Origin: Plantago elongata
Taxonomy: Eukaryota > Streptophyta > Magnoliopsida > Lamiales > Plantaginaceae
Length of the DNA: 22,294 nucleotides
Direction: 5' to 3'
NCBI GenBank assembly: GCA_036897095.1
Contig: JAYMSP010002838.1
Coordinates: 1 to 22,294, forward strand
The notes under the pieces are model-generated. The model was not told where the DNA came from. It was given only the letters and a program-made list of their open reading frames with translations, and ran no database searches. A program made the translations under genes and the position numbers. This document shows positions 1-10,261 of the stretch, one piece after another; the first letter of the stretch is position 1; each line of letters opens with the position of its first letter.

Positions 1-260
1 ACATAACTTGATCCTCAGTGAATAAAATAATATTATATCAAGTCCCGTCGCTTGATATAATATTAACATTTATCAAATCACAGTTATCAAATAATTATTT
101 TCACAAAATTCAGTAAAGCAAGGTATTATGAAGATTCGACCCATACCTGGTTTAGATGCTTGCTTATTCTCGATATCGCTTAATTCGTCGACTAGTTAGT
201 TACCTATATTAGTAAAACGCCGTTAACATCTCTAGCCGACCGTTAGACAACGTTCCCTAC
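1..260 (-). other. Start of intron 1 of the TRAF-like gene
   Basis: This stretch lies downstream (minus strand) of the likely splice donor at 260-259 of the TRAF-like gene. The next expected exon, which in this family opens a third MATH domain (a KFTW-type start), was not found here on either strand, so the intron runs off the left edge. The sequence is AT-rich. The donor choice is an inference: it rests on the reading frame closing within five codons (TAA at 243-245) and on where related proteins continue. Confidence 0.6.
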
Positions 261-1487
261 ATGTGCATCTGACTTCCTCACATTTCCCCCACTCCTTGCA
301 CCAATCGAAGGGCTAATCTTCTGAAAGTTACTCGTCTCCTTAATCACATGAAACGACGTACTAAACACAGCTGCATCTTCCACCAAGAACCCCGACTCAA
401 GCGACACAAACTCGGTCATTTTCATATAGTCATTCCACCCCAAACTAGTATTATCACCACACTTACTGTCAGCAGCAAACCTCCCATAACTATCCCGATG
501 TACATGGCTAGATCCACTGCCAGGCTTCTGATTCAACACCGACATCCTAAACAAACACCAACAACTCTTATCTGAGACAGACGACGCACTCTTCTCAGTA
601 TCCTTACTCTCCAAGCACATAGACAAAAACTCCACACCGTTCACCACACTCTGATAAACACTAATCCTCAGATTACACTCCCCAGCTGAAAAAACAGGGC
701 TCATAATCTTCTGCGTCTTAATCATCTCCCTAAACAAACTAAAGTTATGCACTTTCCAAGTAAACTTCCCACTCAAAACATCATTATTACTCGCTTGCAG
801 ATCATAGTTATCCGGCGAAAACAGAGGTGATTCGTGCAGTATCAATATATCCGCAGTTACAAGTATACAATCATTAGACGAGTGCAGAAACCCAACCTTA
901 GGGTCTAACAGAGAATTAAGCGAAGCGAAATCACACCATCCGTGCGACTTCTTCTTCGACGAAAACCTATGCCAGCTATCCCTATGCACAGTCTTCCCCG
1001 AGTCCGACAGATTTACAATAGCTAACCTATAGCTCGCGAAACAGTCCCATTTCGAGGAAGCTGTGTTTCTAGGGTCTATGATTTGCAGATATATCGATAA
1101 GTAGCCAGGTAGAGCCTGCGAGTCTCCCTTAGGATAGATTAACAACCGGCAATCAAAACCCCCGACCTCGAAATACTTACTCCACAGCGAACGGGATTTA
1201 GTTTTGGGGAAATTGACGATTGTCCATCGACATATAGCTGAATACTCACCACGTCGCTCCACGAGGACTGAGTCCGAGGTGGAGGAGGTGGTGGCCACGG
1301 CGGCGGGGGAGGTGGAGGTGGTGGTGGTGAATGAGGTGGAGGAAGAGTCACGGAGCGGATCCTCGATTGCGGCGGAAGGCTTATCGGAGGTGCGGCGGGT
1401 GAGTGGAGGTGGTGCCGCCGGAGTGGCGGCGTCGGAGGATGACACGGCGGCGTCGCTTTGGTGGTGGTGCTGGTGGTGATGTTTCAT
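261..1487 (-). CDS. Large TRAF-like (MATH domain) protein, first coding exon, 5' partial gene
   Basis: First coding exon of a plant TRAF-like protein, 409 codons, read from the ATG at 1487. Residues 1-75 are low complexity: a His/Gln-rich start (MKHHHQHHHQ), then Ala/Pro and Ser/Thr runs. MATH domain 1 spans about 82-217 (RWTIVNF, YFEVGGFDCRLLIYPKGDS, SYRLAIVNL, HRDSWHRF). MATH domain 2 starts near 240 (GKFTWKVHNFS) and ends near 385 (GWNDYMKM, FSTSFHVIKE). Known relatives are about 1,700 aa with four MATH domains and a long C-terminal part; this matches the Arabidopsis At2g25320-type family from memory. MATH domains bind peptides and often serve as ubiquitin-ligase or deubiquitinase adaptors; the exact role here is inferred only. 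The open frame runs on to a stop at 243-245, but the family continues, so a donor (GTAGGG) right after residue 409 is the likely end. The gene is divergent from the VAMP gene, 2.5 kb apart. Confidence 0.9.
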
Positions 1488-3870
1488 TGTTGTGTTGTTT
1501 TGGGTTGTACAATAAAAATGACACTCTCACAGTTGATTAGGTTTTTCATTTCTATTTGTGTTATTACATGGTGTACATTTTTATCTTTACTATCTACTTC
1601 AATGCACCTAGATTACTCTAATTTCTATTTTATAGGGAGACTAAGGAATTGATTTACATGCGACTTAAATGCCCCGATTTAAATGTATGAATAGTGATCG
1701 GAATTGTAATGAAATTGTTAAAATTGTGTTTGGTATAGAATTGTAATTTGATAAGTATTATAGATTTGTTATATAGGTAGATAAAAATGTTGCTACTGTA
1801 GAGACATTTCGATCTTCGGCATTTAAATGTCATAACAAACACAAAATCCTCAAGTAGCATCCGAATGGACATTTGAATGCTACTCCAGTCAGCCCCTAAG
1901 TTTAAAATAAAAAAGAATTGTTTTATATTTTATATATTACTACACTTTAATATAGCAATTTTTCTACCTATACTATCTCTAGTCAATATTTTTATATCCA
2001 CTTGATAACTTTCACTTTTTTATAAATTATATATTTATGTAATGTTGTACGTTTTGATTCTTCGAATCACTTATTTTGTTAAGAATTTTTACGTATTCAA
2101 CCTTCATATCAAGTATACTTCAAAATTAATGTAGTTATAAGTTTATCATCAATTTACAAGAGAGTAAGTAACCACATGGACCATTTTTAACTAAACTTAT
2201 TTATAGATCGATTTATCTTGTCAACAGAACTAGTAATATTATTGATTAAAACGCCAATATTGCAAAAGAAATGCATTTCTCTAATATTGATTTTGACAAA
2301 TTTCAGAAGCTTTTTGGTTGGTTTTGTGTACCACGTGTGTTGGAAGAAATATATGAACAATAATCGTTGGTGACTTGGCCAACCCATGGTCGAACTTAAG
2401 TCAAAGAATATTGAACCATTATATATGTAGTAGTTCGATTAACACGAAAGAGATCGACTTTTTTATTCATACATGTATACTTGTGTGGTATGTTGTTGTT
2501 TCATAAGGCGAATGTTTGTAAATTTGAATTCGTATAGCACTGTGATATCATTTGGCTCATAATCGTAACAAAAAAGAAGAAGAATTTCATTGAATGACCA
2601 TGCATAATTAAATATTCATTGATAGTGAAAACGTTTTTTTTTTTTTTTTGTCAGGTCGTCTTCGGTGCGCCACTACTTACAATTAATGTGAGATTTTCAT
2701 GTAACGACACATGAATCCCACATTATTTGATAGTAGTTGGTGCACTGGGTAGACCTAACGCCAAATAGAAATGCAAAAAACTACTATACAAGTACAAATA
2801 AGTCGGTACTAAAATATAGCCATGCGGGGGAGCATTTTCACCTATGACCTACCCACCATCATCGTGGTTGAAAAATGTCCATATATAATCTAAAGTTTAT
2901 GAATCCCTACCCGCATAAATATTAAGTGCATCAACTCCAAAAATATGACAGGGGAAGATTTGATTGTTCAGTGATGCTATATGAGCTTGAGCATGCAAAG
3001 TATTTTCACAACGAACTACTGTACTCGTGTATAGTCCATAACCAAATAACTAAGATCAAAGTTAATTGATTTGGGTTATTATTATGGAAATGGAATAGTA
3101 AATCATGGGAGTAAAGGTGATTGAAATCATTGTCAATATCGTACATGTAATGTAATGGAAGAAGGATGATCTTCCATTACAAAGCGACACTATTTAGAGT
3201 AGCTGGTAACTATTTATAATGAAGACAGGTTTAGAGAAACAACTAAATTATCGATGTCACTTAATGCCTAATTCGAATTCAAGGCCAATGAAATTGATAC
3301 TTAGCACAACTCTTGTCGAGCACGTATCTCATACAAACTTGGTGTAAAGTTGCGGCTTGTATGGATAATTAGGTTAGAATTAGTCGAAAACTCAAATAGC
3401 CCACACTTCAATTTTAATCTTAAAATAAAACTACGTTTTGCTCAAATATATTTTTTTATATTTTAACTATTTAACTACATGTAAAAAGTATTATGAAATA
3501 TCTCACCAAAGATTGCTTCATGCTTTTAATCCTTTTAAACATTTATAACTTAGAATTGAGATATTTACAATTAAATTATTACTTTATATTTTCTATAATA
3601 TGGTGTCGTGTTTATGGTGCTTGAAATTTTATACTGCAAATGAAGTAATTTATCGATTAATAATGAAAAAGTCGAGTTGCTAATCGAGATTTGGGATTTC
3701 CTAACCAAACATGTCCAAGAGGAAGAATGAAACGAGCGGGACCGGTGGACGTGATCATGTCAATCAGCAAAACACAGCTCAGAAAGTCAAAAACTAAAAA
3801 AGCTTATTAAGCTGCCGACTTTGGTCATCATCAAGATCAAATTTCCCATTAAACCCCCTGGATTTGCGCC
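1488..3870. other. Intergenic region between divergent TRAF-like and VAMP genes
   Basis: An AT-rich spacer of about 2.4 kb that must hold both promoters. The minus-strand leader of the TRAF-like gene begins at 1488. I see a G-box core (CACGTG) at 2332-2337, a T16 run at 2634-2649 and a foldback sequence at 2650-2759, described separately. No open frame here resembles a known protein, and the short ones lack coding character. I could not place a convincing TATA box for either gene. Confidence 0.6.
2634..2759 (-). repeat. Foldback (inverted repeat) element with A16 tail on the minus strand
   Basis: Two imperfectly complementary arms of about 50 bases face each other around a short loop near 2701-2708. 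The left arm begins GTCAGGTC at 2650 and the right arm ends GACCTAAC at 2759; both contain a GTGCRCCA-type block and an AATGTGRGATT block in inverted orientation. A T16 run (2634-2649) sits directly outside the left arm, so on the minus strand the hairpin is followed by a poly(A) tail. This could be a small MITE or a retroposed hairpin RNA. No flanking target-site duplication was recognised. Confidence 0.55.
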
Positions 3871-3992
3871 ATTCAGCTCAATTATTACCACCAATCCATC
3901 CAATTCAAATCCATAACCCTAATCCAGATACTACTAATCAATTTTTCACCTGTTCCTAGAGAGAGAAACACAGAGAGCTAATCGGAGAAGGG
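3871..3992 (+). other. Probable 5' leader of the VAMP gene
   Basis: Pyrimidine- and A-rich sequence typical of plant leaders precedes the ATG, ending in an AGAGAGA-rich stretch (3958-3980) and AGAAGGGATGG around the start codon. The transcription start is not defined by the sequence, so the left boundary is approximate. Confidence 0.4.
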
Positions 3993-6158
3993 ATGGCAAT
4001 ACTGTACGCGCTGGTGGCGCGTGGATCGGTGGTTTTGGCGGAGTTCAGCGCAACCACCACCACGGCGAACACGATCGCGCGCCAAATCCTGGAGAAGATC
4101 CCCGGTGACAATAGTGACTCCAACGTTTCGTATTCTCAGGATCGATATATTTTCCACGTCAAACGCACCGATGGCCTCACTGTTCTCTGTATGGCCGACG
4201 ACACTGCTGGACGTAAGCTCATCGAATCATATTTTACTTACCTGAATTATGGTGAATTGTTGATTAGCTTTTTTTTTCTTTTATCTGGATCTGAGATTGC
4301 AACGCGTGTTGTGTTCTGTTTGGATTGTGATTGATTGCTCTGTTCAAAGCTCAATTACTTCAATTTGTACGATTGTTTATTTCAATGACTAGAATATAAT
4401 GAATTGAGAGATTGAGATTACACAAGTAAAATAACATTACAATTCGATGTGGAGAACAGACTCGATAATAGATTAACATGTACGGGTGCATATTTGAAGC
4501 CTTGACCTGTTTGACCAGGTTGTTTGGGCGTTTATTGTTTACTGACAAGAAAACTTGAGGTGTTTTATTGAATTTTACGTGCATGTATAACAGTTTGAAT
4601 GCTCAGAAAAGAAAATAAGAAAGAGAAACAGTTAAATGCTGGATTAATATCAATTAGTAATACATACTTGCTCGCGTTTATGTGATTTGTGTGAGGAGAT
4701 GGCTGGAGCAGTTTTTATTTACTCTATTGCTCATTGCCTGTTTACTGCTGCGATGGGTGGGTAAGACTGCTGGAAGTATTCAGTACTTGGTTTCTATAGG
4801 TTTCAGGTAGAGCAAAGAGGACTGTGGAGAGAAACTGGAAGTTTATTTCTAGCCACAAAGCCAGTGTGAGGAGAACCATATGCGTTGTAGTTATAGGCAT
4901 CATGTGTAGTTGGTGAAGAAACATTGTGATTACACCCTGTGCATTATGACTTGGATATTTAGCTTATGGATGTTGTAGCTGATAAAATATAAAAATATTG
5001 CTGATTAAAGACTGCATGATTTTTATGACCTGCGTGACTCATCCCCCTCTATCTTCTAAATCTGTGCAGGGAGAATTCCTTTCGCATTTCTTGAAGACGT
5101 TCATCAAAGATTTGTAAGGACTTATGGACGGGGTGTGTTGTCTGCACAAGCTTATGCAATGAATGATGAATTTTCAAGAGTCCTTAGTCAGCAAATGGAA
5201 TATTACTCAAATGACCCAAATGCTGACAGAATAAACAGACTGAGAGGTGAAATGAGTGAGGTGATGATTTGCTTCTAACATATCATAGGGGGAAAGGAGA
5301 TATAGTTTTAGCATCCTCTTTTCAGATTCTACATGCATGCCAAATTCTAGTTGCACTCGTGTGAGCCGGTGGGTTACCTAGAGTTTCTGTTTTGAAGATG
5401 ATAAATTCATTTCCTAAATAGATGCTTATTTGCAGTTGCAACTGGGTAATCTCCAGATATTCATTTAGTGTTCTCTAATTAGGTTGAGAAATCCCCTAGT
5501 GCTGAAGTAGTCGAGCATTTTGATTTATTTGCAATAAGATTCTTATGGAATATGGGCTTTTTCACATGCTGTTATTGTGCTTCTGATATCTAAAAACAGT
5601 ATGCATTCATTTAACAGGTGAAAAACGTCATGATAGAGAATATCGATAAAGTCCTGGAACGAGGTGATCGGTTGGAGTTGCTGGTTGATAAAACTGCAAA
5701 TATGCAAGGGAACACTTTAAGGTTCAGGAAGCAGGCCAGGCGTTTTAGAAGCACTACGTGGTGGAGAAATGTCAAGCTCACGTAAGCACTCCTGTTAAAA
5801 ACTGCTCATCTATTAAGCGTGATTGCATAAGTTAGCCATAGTCATATAACTTGCTGATTGATATGAAATTTATCATGTCGATTATTGGGCATGTCCCTGT
5901 CATTTTTAAGATATTCATTGCAGCACTTGAAAGAACATTATTTCCTTGTAACACTAAGCTCCTTTTGGTCATAACTTCGGTCAGCATTAGTTTTTTTGTT
6001 AAAATGACTGTCTTTTTAGTGTCATGAGTCTCTCTTCCACATGTAGTGATGATTGGTTTTTCCACAGGATTGCTTTGATATTACTTCTCCTGGTAATTGT
6101 CTATGTGGTAATGGCTTTCGTCTGCCATGGTCCTGCACTTCCATCTTGTTTGAAGTGA
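3993..6158 (+). CDS. VAMP711: R-SNARE, VAMP7-type longin protein of the VAMP711-713 group (complete, 4 exons)
   Basis: Exons: 3993-4212, 5070-5260, 5618-5781 and 6068-6158; all introns are GT-AG and the sum is 666 bases, giving 221 aa, the usual length for this group. The longin domain covers about residues 1-120 (MAILYALVARG start, SQDRYIFHVKRTDGLTVLCM). The SNARE motif is about 125-185 and contains the zero-layer arginine at R152 (VLERGDRLELLVDKT). A basic WWRNVKLT stretch precedes one C-terminal membrane span, about 193-210, and the tail CHGPALPSCLK. Group members sit on the vacuolar membrane, where they pair with Q-SNAREs for late endosome/vacuole fusion; that location is family knowledge, not visible here. 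Resemblance to VAMP711-713 is stronger than to VAMP714, but the exact orthologue is uncertain. Intron 1 (857 bases) and intron 2 (357 bases) hold nothing recognised. Confidence 0.96.
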
Positions 6159-7286
6159 GGATCCCATCATGTCCATCTGGTGACCTTCTCCTGGTACCCA
6201 GCTGTGTACTTTCTTGCTGTGCATTATTTTTTGGAGAGCTCTTGCAATGTTTTGAATTTGCGGCGAGAAGTTGACATGTTGAAGGGCTTCTCCCTTGATT
6301 TGCTGGTTTTGGATGTCAGTTTGTGTAAAGCTTTCTCTGGGGTTCTTCTCTGGTGGAACAGCTGATACTCTCCGGTGATCATTATTTTCTGGTATTTAGT
6401 TGTGTGATATGATATGTTATCTACGTCTTTACTTAATTTAAACAAGAATTTACGCCCATGTAAGCAGGGTAAATGTCTAATCATCTTGTTGGTTTCTGAA
6501 CAGTTTCAATGATTTGTTGAAGTTAAATTCACAGTGGAAGTTTAACTTGAATCTGCAGATCTTTTAATTTACTATAAAACTGCTGATACTGTCTATAATG
6601 CTTGTTGGGTTATAAGACCTCGGATTCTTTACCACCATCATTACTGATTTGTATCTGATATTCCTAGAGATATCCTTAAGGACACAACAAATACTCTTTT
6701 GTATTCATCGGCCATGGTCAATGGGGCATGAAGCTTCACTGCGTAATGTCCGTTTGAATAATTCTTGTCCCATAATGTCGCATTTGTGTTTTTTATCTAC
6801 ACAATATGTTTGAGCGTATGAAGTTATTATCTAATTTTGTTATTGTCATATTATAAGTTTCCTTAGTGAGTATTATCTGAATGTATGCATGACCATATTG
6901 AAGCCGGTATTGAGATGGTTGCACAGCTAAGAAAGAGCAAGCGAGGGCTTGTTAATTGCCTTTTTCTAGAATACAGTGATGCATATGAAGTACTACATAG
7001 AGCTGGGAGCCTGAGAAGTCACCCTGTAATCTCTAATTTAAGGATGGAGTTATTAGTTTTATGAATTCTTATTAGAATGATCAATTGACATACCTGGGAG
7101 AATTTTGTATTGGAAGGAGTGAGTTATTCGTCTTTTTCTTTACAAGTTGTTGAATTTAAGATATTTTATGTCTTGTGATGTACCTCTATGAGCTGGTGGT
7201 GGCTATCGGTTCGAGAAATAGGGTTGGATCACGAGTAGGTGTATTCTTGGTCTTATTTGTGGCACACTGGTCCCGTTTCTTATTTA

Positions 7287-7529
7287 CTCCCTCCGACCTA
7301 GATAATTTCATACATTAGGGTTGTCTCGTAGTTTCAGGTGAAAAGTTAAAGTAATGATAAAAAATGAAAAATGTGGGAAAAGTCGGTAATTTTAGTGGCA
7401 AAATGTGTAATTCGTATGTAAAGCTTAGATTGTTTATTATTTGTGTGTGTAGTGTAGCTTCATTTTTAGTAATGCATGACGTTATATGGGACGGTAGAAA
7501 AGGGCAAATGTATGCGGGACTGAGGGATG
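7287..7529. mobile_element. Stowaway-type MITE (Tc1/mariner non-autonomous element)
   Basis: The left end reads CTCCCTCCGACC, close to the Stowaway terminal consensus CTCCCTCCGT. The right end, read in reverse complement, is CATCCCTCAGTCCC, which matches it with one extra base and one change. TA dinucleotides flank both ends (7285-7286 and 7530-7531), as expected for Tc1/mariner target duplication. Its length of 243 bases is typical and there is no open frame. The end mismatches suggest an old, immobile copy. Confidence 0.85.
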
Positions 7530-8843
7530 TATAAGCTGGTTCAAAATCTGGTTTATCTAAGCTGGTGAAGATGTAGGATATGAAAGTTTCTCATTTAAAA
7601 AAAATTATAATTTCCTTTCTTTGTATTAGAAGATCAGAAAATTTGCTTTGATTTTGTTAACTTTGTTGTTCATTTTATTCATCTTAACTTGATTTTTTTA
7701 ATGCCCTTTCAGACAACAGTTAAGCCTGTTAATGTTGCATTTCATTTTAATTAAGCAGAATCTCCAGAGGACTTGAACTGAACTATTCTCATTCTTTGCA
7801 TTTGCTGTAAATTTGTGGATTTACAATCACAATAATATTTGGTGGTATATAGATTACTCCATATCTGTACTGTGGGCAGGGCATGGTTCCAAATTAGTTC
7901 TGAAGTGTCCGTGAGCTTGAGGTTTCATAAGCAAAAGCCAATATAAGCAGTCTTCTTCACCATTAAATTCCTGTGTTCTTCTGTAGGATGATGAATGTGA
8001 CTGTATCATGTACACATGGTACCATATCCACCTCTAAACCATAGAAACTTGAATAAAGAAAGAAAAAGAAGATATATATGCGCCCACAAAATGTAGAGAT
8101 TTGCAAAACTACTCAGCAAGGATTAGAACAGTGTTGAATGATTGGTCAAGCTTTGTACACTCAAAGATCCCAAGCCAAGATGCTGATTGGGTTTTGCTGG
8201 CTGTTGTTTGCACCCTACCAAGTCACATGTAGTAGTTTATCCTACCTTGTTGTTTTCTTTAGGCTATCTTGTATATACCTACCTATCCACTCCACAGTTC
8301 TTCTGTATAGGTGTCGGTATTGACATGTTGTGATTAGATTGATTGACAACCTTGAATATTTACCGGAACTCGTCTGTTAACACTTGAACTTCAATCAATG
8401 AACACCTTTCGAAGGGTATAATGCACATTTGCCATGAAAATATAGTCGTAACTTGTAAACACTTGGGGGCCGTTTGTCATACCGTTGGAGCGGCTATTTC
8501 CCCACTCAAATCGAACATTTTGTAAAAAAATTCAATTTCAATTAAAAAAAGCCACTCAAATTCTATCACAATCAGTCCCTCAATGGTTAACAGGATGGAT
8601 AGTGAAAGACTAACTTTTAACCAAATTATGTGATCTCGGATAACTGCAAACTCAATAATAGATTTGTGATTGAAGAACTAGACAAAATACTGAGCAACTA
8701 AACATAAAAGTAAGACACTATCTTTGCCCGTATGAGATATCCTACTGCAACTTCCAGTCTCACAAGTTGGCCTTGTGCCCTATTTGTTGATGTCCCCACT
8801 CACAAGCTACAAAATTACTAGTTGCCATTTCAATGTGTGCAAA

Positions 8844-8883
8844 ATTATCTACTACTATAACCTATTATCTACTACTATAACCT
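8844..8883. repeat. Perfect 20-bp tandem duplication
   Basis: A 20-base unit beginning ATTATCTACTACTATAACC occurs twice in direct, gapless succession at 8844-8863 and 8864-8883. It ends about 20 bases before the A-rich tail of the adjacent SINE. It may be a local slippage product; it is not a target-site duplication, because both copies lie on the same side of the SINE. Confidence 0.9.
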
Positions 8884-8903
8884 ACTGATGCTTCCGCTGC
8901 CTA

Positions 8904-9120
8904 AATTTTCTTTTTTGATGACCTTGGGAGCCCGCAGTCGTAACCCTTTGGGTGAGTACATGGTATATCCCACGGACTCACGTAATAGTCTGCAAATTAT
9001 GAAATTCAAATTGCGACAGTCTCGACTTATAAGGCACAAATTACATAAATTCTCTCGTCGTGGGGTTGAACTTGTGTCTGAGAGAACATTCTCCTCCCTT
9101 TTAACCAACTGAGCCAATTA
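8904..9120 (-). mobile_element. tRNA-derived SINE on the minus strand
   Basis: Read on the minus strand, an RNA polymerase III A box (TGGCTCAGTTGG, 9116-9105) is followed after about 32 bases by a B box-like block (AGTTCAACCCC, 9072-9062). A tRNA-unrelated body of about 145 bases follows and ends in an A-rich tail (AAAAAAGAAAATTT, 8916-8904). Order, spacing and total length (about 215 bases) fit plant tRNA-derived SINEs. The B box differs from GGTTCGANNCC at two positions, so the copy is probably degenerate. I could not identify clear target-site duplications, so the ends are approximate. Confidence 0.75.
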
Positions 9121-9199
9121 TAATTTGTGAGAACCCTATTTTCAATAAATGAAATTAACATAACATATTTAGATGTAAATATCATATGATTAGTTTTAT

Positions 9200-9240
9200 A
9201 CATTGTGTGGTTGACATAATATTATATTGACATTGTGTGG
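9200..9240. repeat. Two 11-bp direct repeats upstream of the proline-rich protein gene
   Basis: ACATTGTGTGG occurs at 9200-9210 and again at 9230-9240, spaced by 30 bases from start to start, about 350 bases before the TATA box of the downstream gene. It may be chance, a small duplication or a paired protein-binding site. Confidence 0.4.
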
Positions 9241-9552
9241 GGTAATATCGTGTTTCCACTAGGTTTTCTATTCATCCATACTCTTCACGAATACTCTGTA
9301 ATATCAAAGTTTACTACGCTAATAGCTTGTACTCGTATTCTCATGGACCCGTCAACATGCTTGACCACACAACTACTGATTTAACCTCACACAAGCGCAC
9401 ATCAAATTACCCAGACATATTCACCTATAAGGTATCATCTTCACATGCAATCCCCTGTCGTCTGCACAAGCTTACAAAACATCCACCTTGCAAACTCTCA
9501 ATCATTTTTCACCCTGTAGTCTCTTCCACTCAATCACCACCTCACTTTCCCC

Positions 9553-9560
9553 TTTATATA
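9553..9560 (+). promoter_or_regulatory. TATA box of the hybrid proline-rich protein gene
   Basis: TTTATATA lies 76 bases before the ATG. This puts the transcription start at about 9585-9592 and leaves a leader of roughly 45-50 bases, ending in the good initiation context TAGCCATGGCC. Confidence 0.75.
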
Positions 9561-9635
9561 CTTCACCATTCCTCCTCACTGATCCCATTCTATTCATTCC
9601 TATACACTTAAAACTTAAAGTCCAAACCTTTAGCC

Positions 9636-10064
9636 ATGGCCGCTAAATCTGCCATCTTCATCCTCTCACTCCTCTTCCTTGCCACAGTCTCCAATGCATG
9701 CGGCGCATGCAAGGGGTACCCTACCCCTAAGCCAAAGCCAAAGCCGACCCCTATGCCAACCCCCATGCCGAACCCTACCCCTAAAACACCCCCGGTGAAC
9801 CCTTTCTGCCCCCGTGACACGTTGAAGCTAGGCGTGTGTGCTGACCTTCTCGGTGGACTAGTGAACTTGGTGGTCGGAAGTCCTCCTTCCGGCGACAAAT
9901 GCTGCCCTTTGCTTGAAGGGTTGGCAGATTTGGAGGTTGCGGCTTGCTTGTGCACTGCCATTAAGGCTAGCGTTCTAGGAATCAACTTGAACGTGCCTCT
10001 TGCGCTTAGCGTACTCTTGAGCGCTTGCCAGAAGACTGTTCCTGATGGATTCAAGTGTGTATAG
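9636..10064 (+). CDS. Hybrid proline-rich protein with eight-cysteine domain (14 kDa DC2.15-like)
   Basis: A single-exon gene of 142 aa. Residues 1-21 form a signal peptide (hydrophobic core AIFILSLLFLATV, likely cut after SNA). The mature start is CGACKG, then a short Lys-Pro/Thr-Pro/Met-Pro spacer at about 28-56 (PKPKPKPTPMPTPMP). The C-terminal eight-cysteine motif is complete: C58, C68, C89-C90, C104-x-C106, C131 and C141. This order of signal peptide, proline-rich spacer and eight-cysteine domain defines the HyPRP family (DC2.15, EARLI1, AIR1), secreted to the cell wall or wall-membrane interface. Functions proposed for the family include wall extensibility, cold/pathogen responses and lipid binding; none can be read from this sequence. 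The two extra cysteines at 22 and 25, ahead of the spacer, may also pair. The start is supported by the TATA box and the GCCATGGCC context. Confidence 0.95.
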   Translation: MAAKSAIFILSLLFLATVSNACGACKGYPTPKPKPKPTPMPTPMPNPTPKTPPVNPFCPRDTLKLGVCADLLGGLVNLVVGSPPSGDKCCPLLEGLADLEVAACLCTAIKASVLGINLNVPLALSVLLSACQKTVPDGFKCV

Positions 10065-10231
10065 AGATGCTATGGAAGTTAAGAAATGTTGTTAATGGAG
10101 TTTACTACTGGTTTGCTCTTGTGTTGCATGGAAGGTGATATTGGTGTAGGTGGTTGAGTGTTGTGTGTTTGAATAATTGAATTCATAGTATTATGGTTGT
10201 GTTTCAATGTAAGTTAGATTTTTGTTGTGGT

Positions 10232-10261
10232 AATAAAAGCAGGGCAAGATTGTTTGCCCTG
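10232..10261 (+). terminator. Poly(A) signal followed by a perfect 8-bp hairpin
   Basis: AATAAA (10232-10237) lies 168 bases after the stop of the proline-rich protein gene. Immediately after it, CAGGGCAA (10240-10247) and TTGCCCTG (10254-10261) form a perfect 8-bp stem with a 6-base loop. The poly(A) signal is the standard form; a role for the hairpin in 3' end formation or stability is inference. Confidence 0.6.

Larger units (their letters stand above)
6159..9552. other. Long spacer: VAMP 3' end, mobile elements, promoter of the proline-rich protein gene
   Basis: About 3.4 kb without a recognised protein gene. The first few hundred bases are presumably the VAMP 3' untranslated region; no canonical AATAAA was found close to the stop. 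The spacer then holds a Stowaway MITE (7287-7529), a 20-bp tandem duplication (8844-8883) and a minus-strand SINE (8904-9120). The final 430 bases are the promoter of the downstream gene. Around 8466-8580 there is a GGGGGCCGTTTG motif of the sort found at hAT-type element ends, but no matching opposite end was seen. Confidence 0.6.

Noticed and set aside
1139..1351. Minus-strand frame with a long polyproline run
   Set aside because: It is the shifted frame of the GGT-rich part of the TRAF-like exon, whose own frame encodes Thr/Ser-rich sequence and continues into conserved MATH domains.
1640..1900. Possible MITE with repeated ATTTAAATG motifs
   Set aside because: The motifs do not form clear terminal inverted repeats and no flanking duplication is visible.
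8466..8580. hAT-like terminal motif GGGGGCCGTTTG
   Set aside because: No partner end or 8-bp target duplication was found, so an element cannot be supported.
9062..9116. Possible functional tRNA gene
   Set aside because: Only the A and B boxes are recognisable; no acceptor stem or anticodon arm can be drawn, and an A-tailed body follows, as in a SINE.
8875..9117. Open frames on both strands (74 and 80 codons)
   Set aside because: Both overlap the SINE; the sequence is better explained by its polymerase III boxes and A-rich tail.
9608..10054. 148-codon minus-strand frame with a Gly-rich stretch
   Set aside because: It is the antisense of the proline-rich protein gene; the Gly run is the complement of the Pro codons, while the plus strand has signal peptide, cysteine motif, TATA box and poly(A) signal.
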